A stretch of 32,928 nt of DNA from Minisyncoccota bacterium (GTDB taxonomy: Bacteria > Patescibacteriota > Minisyncoccia > Phycocordibacterales > JABAAK01). The notes beneath the pieces were generated by a model. The model had not been told where the DNA came from. It was given only the letters and a program-made list of their open reading frames with translations, and ran no database searches. A program made the position numbers and the translations under genes. Below, in pieces: positions 31,857 to 32,928 of the stretch. The DNA lies in the NCBI GenBank assembly GCA_958295675.1, contig OY282360.1, positions 325,466 to 358,393 on the forward strand, read 5' to 3'. Position 1 is the first letter of the stretch, and each line of letters starts with the position of its first letter.

Positions 31857-32007
31857 GTAAACAGAAATTGCCAGAAAGAAAAATGGATTCATTGTTGAAG
31901 AAAAATAAAAAATAAATGTGACAACTTTTTCAGAGAAGATGCCGTATGGAAAGCATATGAGCGTGCGTTGTACTCGGTAGGTCTATATAAAAACAACAGC
32001 CGATAGA
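31857..32007. other. Intergenic stretch without a supported gene
   Basis: AT-rich, with a 6-base inverted repeat (31981-31986 with 32003-32008). A short open + strand frame (about 31918-31980, VTTFSEKMPYGKHMSVRCTR) has no start context and may be a gene remnant or chance. Confidence 0.4.
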
Positions 32008-32037
32008 CAAAAAAATCACCCCACCTAAGTGGGGTGA
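32008..32037 (-). terminator. Terminator of large structured RNA copy 1
   Basis: 9-bp stem TCACCCCAC/GTGGGGTGA with a 4-nt loop (32025-32028), then TTTTTTT on the - strand. Confidence 0.92.
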
Positions 32038-32477
32038 GAAGAAGATGGGAAGCCGATACCCGATGTTACCGACCTTTTTCCAGTGTTCGGGAAATGATTT
32101 TACGTACACGGTAGTAATGGGTGGCCATCTCGGCGCGCGGGATTCTTGGCGTGTATGCGTCGGAAGAATCCACTTAGTGCGGGCTGATGAGATCTAGCTC
32201 CCAAAACCATTACCGAATCCGTGAACCGCGATGGACGAAAAATCGTCACATGCGCAGTAGTCAACCTCACTCCTCACAATGGCCTATGGCAAAAACCACC
32301 GGAGAAGGAGGACACTTCAAGATTTCCGGGGAATTGCACCGCCGGTCCTCTCTGTCCGCACTGAAACGCTTTCTCTAAAGTACCTGAACACCCTCACAGG
32401 AAGAAATTACTCCCCTCCCGCTTAATGAGGATCCACCGCATCTTTATGGCATGCTTCGCCGTCACTTCCCATCTTCT
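32008..32477 (-). ncRNA. Candidate large structured RNA, copy 1 (complete), about 470 nt
   Basis: On the - strand a promoter at 32511-32484 predicts a start near 32477. The first 13 bases (32477-32465, AGAAGATGGGAAG) pair perfectly with 32052-32040, just before an intrinsic terminator, so the 5' and 3' ends are joined by a long helix. Internal elements include GACGA-UUUU-UCGUC (32247-32234), GGATTCTT/AAGAATCC (around 32172-32141) and a CCTC...GAGG stem (32311-32265). A second copy follows in tandem. Copies differ by substitutions and by indels of many sizes, including non-multiples of three, and no frame is kept in both, so a protein is unlikely. Motifs of RNase P RNA (GAGGAAAGTCC, ACAGAA) and tmRNA (tRNA-like ends) were looked for and not seen. 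Family unassigned. Confidence 0.7.
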
Positions 32478-32483
32478 GAATCT

Positions 32484-32511
32484 ATTGTAGCAAGATAGAG
32501 TAAAAAATCAA
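32484..32511 (-). promoter_or_regulatory. Promoter of large structured RNA copy 1
   Basis: On the - strand: TTGATT (32511-32506), 16-base spacer, TACAAT (32489-32484). It sits between the terminator of copy 2 and the start of copy 1. Confidence 0.65.
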
Positions 32512-32536
32512 TGGTGAAATGGAGGGTATCGCTCTG

Positions 32537-32566
32537 TAAAAAAATCACCCCACAGAGGTGGGGTGA
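32537..32566 (-). terminator. Terminator of large structured RNA copy 2
   Basis: 9-bp stem identical to that of copy 1, with a different loop (AGAG at 32554-32557 on the + strand), then TTTTTTT on the - strand. Confidence 0.92.
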
Positions 32567-32928
32567 GAAGAAGATGAGAAGCCGATACCTGATGTTACCG
32601 ACCTTTTCCAGTGCTTCGGAGTGGTTTTACGTACACGACCTTAAGTAATGGCTGGCCATCTCGGCGCGCGGGATTCTTGGCATGTATACGTCGGAAGAAT
32701 CCACTTAATGCGGGCTGATGAGATCTAGCTCCCAAAACCGGCAGGTCCGTGAACCGCGATGGACGAAAAATCGTCACATGCGCAGTAGCCAACCTCAATC
32801 CTTGTGAAAGGACGAGGACACATCGAGATTTCCAGGGAATTGCACCGCCGGTCCCCTCTATGACCACACTGAACGCTTTCTCTTACAGTACCTGACACCC
32901 TCACAGGAAGAAATTACTTTCCTCCCGC
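32537..32928 (-). ncRNA. Candidate large structured RNA, copy 2 (5' end outside window)
   Basis: About 390 bases align to copy 1 (offset about 529 at the terminator end), with long identical blocks such as 32688-32740 against 32159-32211. Its 3' helix strand reads CTTCTCATCTTCT (- strand, 32581-32569) and its partner should lie about 50 bases beyond the right window edge. It has its own terminator. The apical part of the CCTC...GAGG stem is much shorter here (32817-32793). Confidence 0.68.

Noticed and set aside
32008-32477. RNase P RNA or tmRNA as identity of the large RNA
   Set aside because: The closed ends fit RNase P, but the universally conserved GAGGAAAGTCC and ACAGAA segments are absent, and there is no tRNA-like end or peptide tag for tmRNA.
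32187-32867. Open frames in the RNA repeat region (63 codons + at 32187, 90 codons - at 32595)
   Set aside because: Neither frame is kept in the other copy because of indels that are not multiples of three, and neither has a ribosome site.
1-32928. Alternative genetic code (TGA read as Gly or Trp), seen in some CPR groups
   Set aside because: Several genes end in TGA at the expected place (both giant genes, LRV A1 and A2), followed by terminators, and there are no in-frame TGA codons inside conserved proteins.

Overview
The window looks like part of a small-genome bacterium of the Candidate Phyla Radiation (Patescibacteria, most likely Parcubacteria-like). This is an inference from gene style: giant secreted Ig-like proteins with a glycine run and a peptidoglycan-binding domain, a small membrane-anchored Ada-like metal-binding protein, a LOG-family protein with an N-terminal extension, and compact single-gene transcription units. 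The standard bacterial code fits throughout; TGA acts as a stop. No tRNA, rRNA, CRISPR array or transposase was found.

Layout. (1) 1-21662: two giant surface-protein genes in tandem. The first is cut by the left window edge (2982 residues visible); the second is complete (4118 residues, signal peptide). They are near-identical over about 8.9 kb, including the hairpin after each stop codon, but carry different or strongly diverged segments at four defined positions. These segments fall into two recognisable module families, a two-cysteine type (A) and a 'VLxRFF' type (B), and at two of the four positions the family itself has been exchanged. (2) 21690-28433: an array of seven leucine-rich-repeat-variant (LRV) genes plus one truncated remnant, all on the + strand. 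Each intact gene has its own Shine-Dalgarno sequence, promoter-like hexamers and terminator. Two tandem duplications are visible: a 931-bp unit, and a unit of about 1.07 kb present three times. (3) 28481-30622: a conserved housekeeping patch. LOG protein and Ada-like protein lie on the - strand, divergent from ribosomal protein L27 (rpmA) and a YbaK/ProX-type tRNA-editing protein on the + strand. (4) 30588-31865: two paralogous small membrane proteins on the - strand with matching leaders and terminators, separated by a candidate small rod-shaped RNA. (5) 32008-32928: two tandem copies of a candidate large structured RNA of about 470 nt on the - strand. Each ends in an intrinsic terminator. 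The complete copy has a promoter whose predicted start coincides with a 13-bp helix joining its 5' and 3' ends.

Reading the parts together: regions 1 and 2 look like a duplicating, diversifying accessory region (surface adhesin-like proteins beside intracellular repeat-protein paralogs). Regions 4 and 5 hold small membrane proteins and apparently non-coding RNA genes. The strongest candidates for something undescribed are the tandem 470-nt RNA, the nearby 170-nt rod-like RNA, and the module exchange inside the giant proteins.
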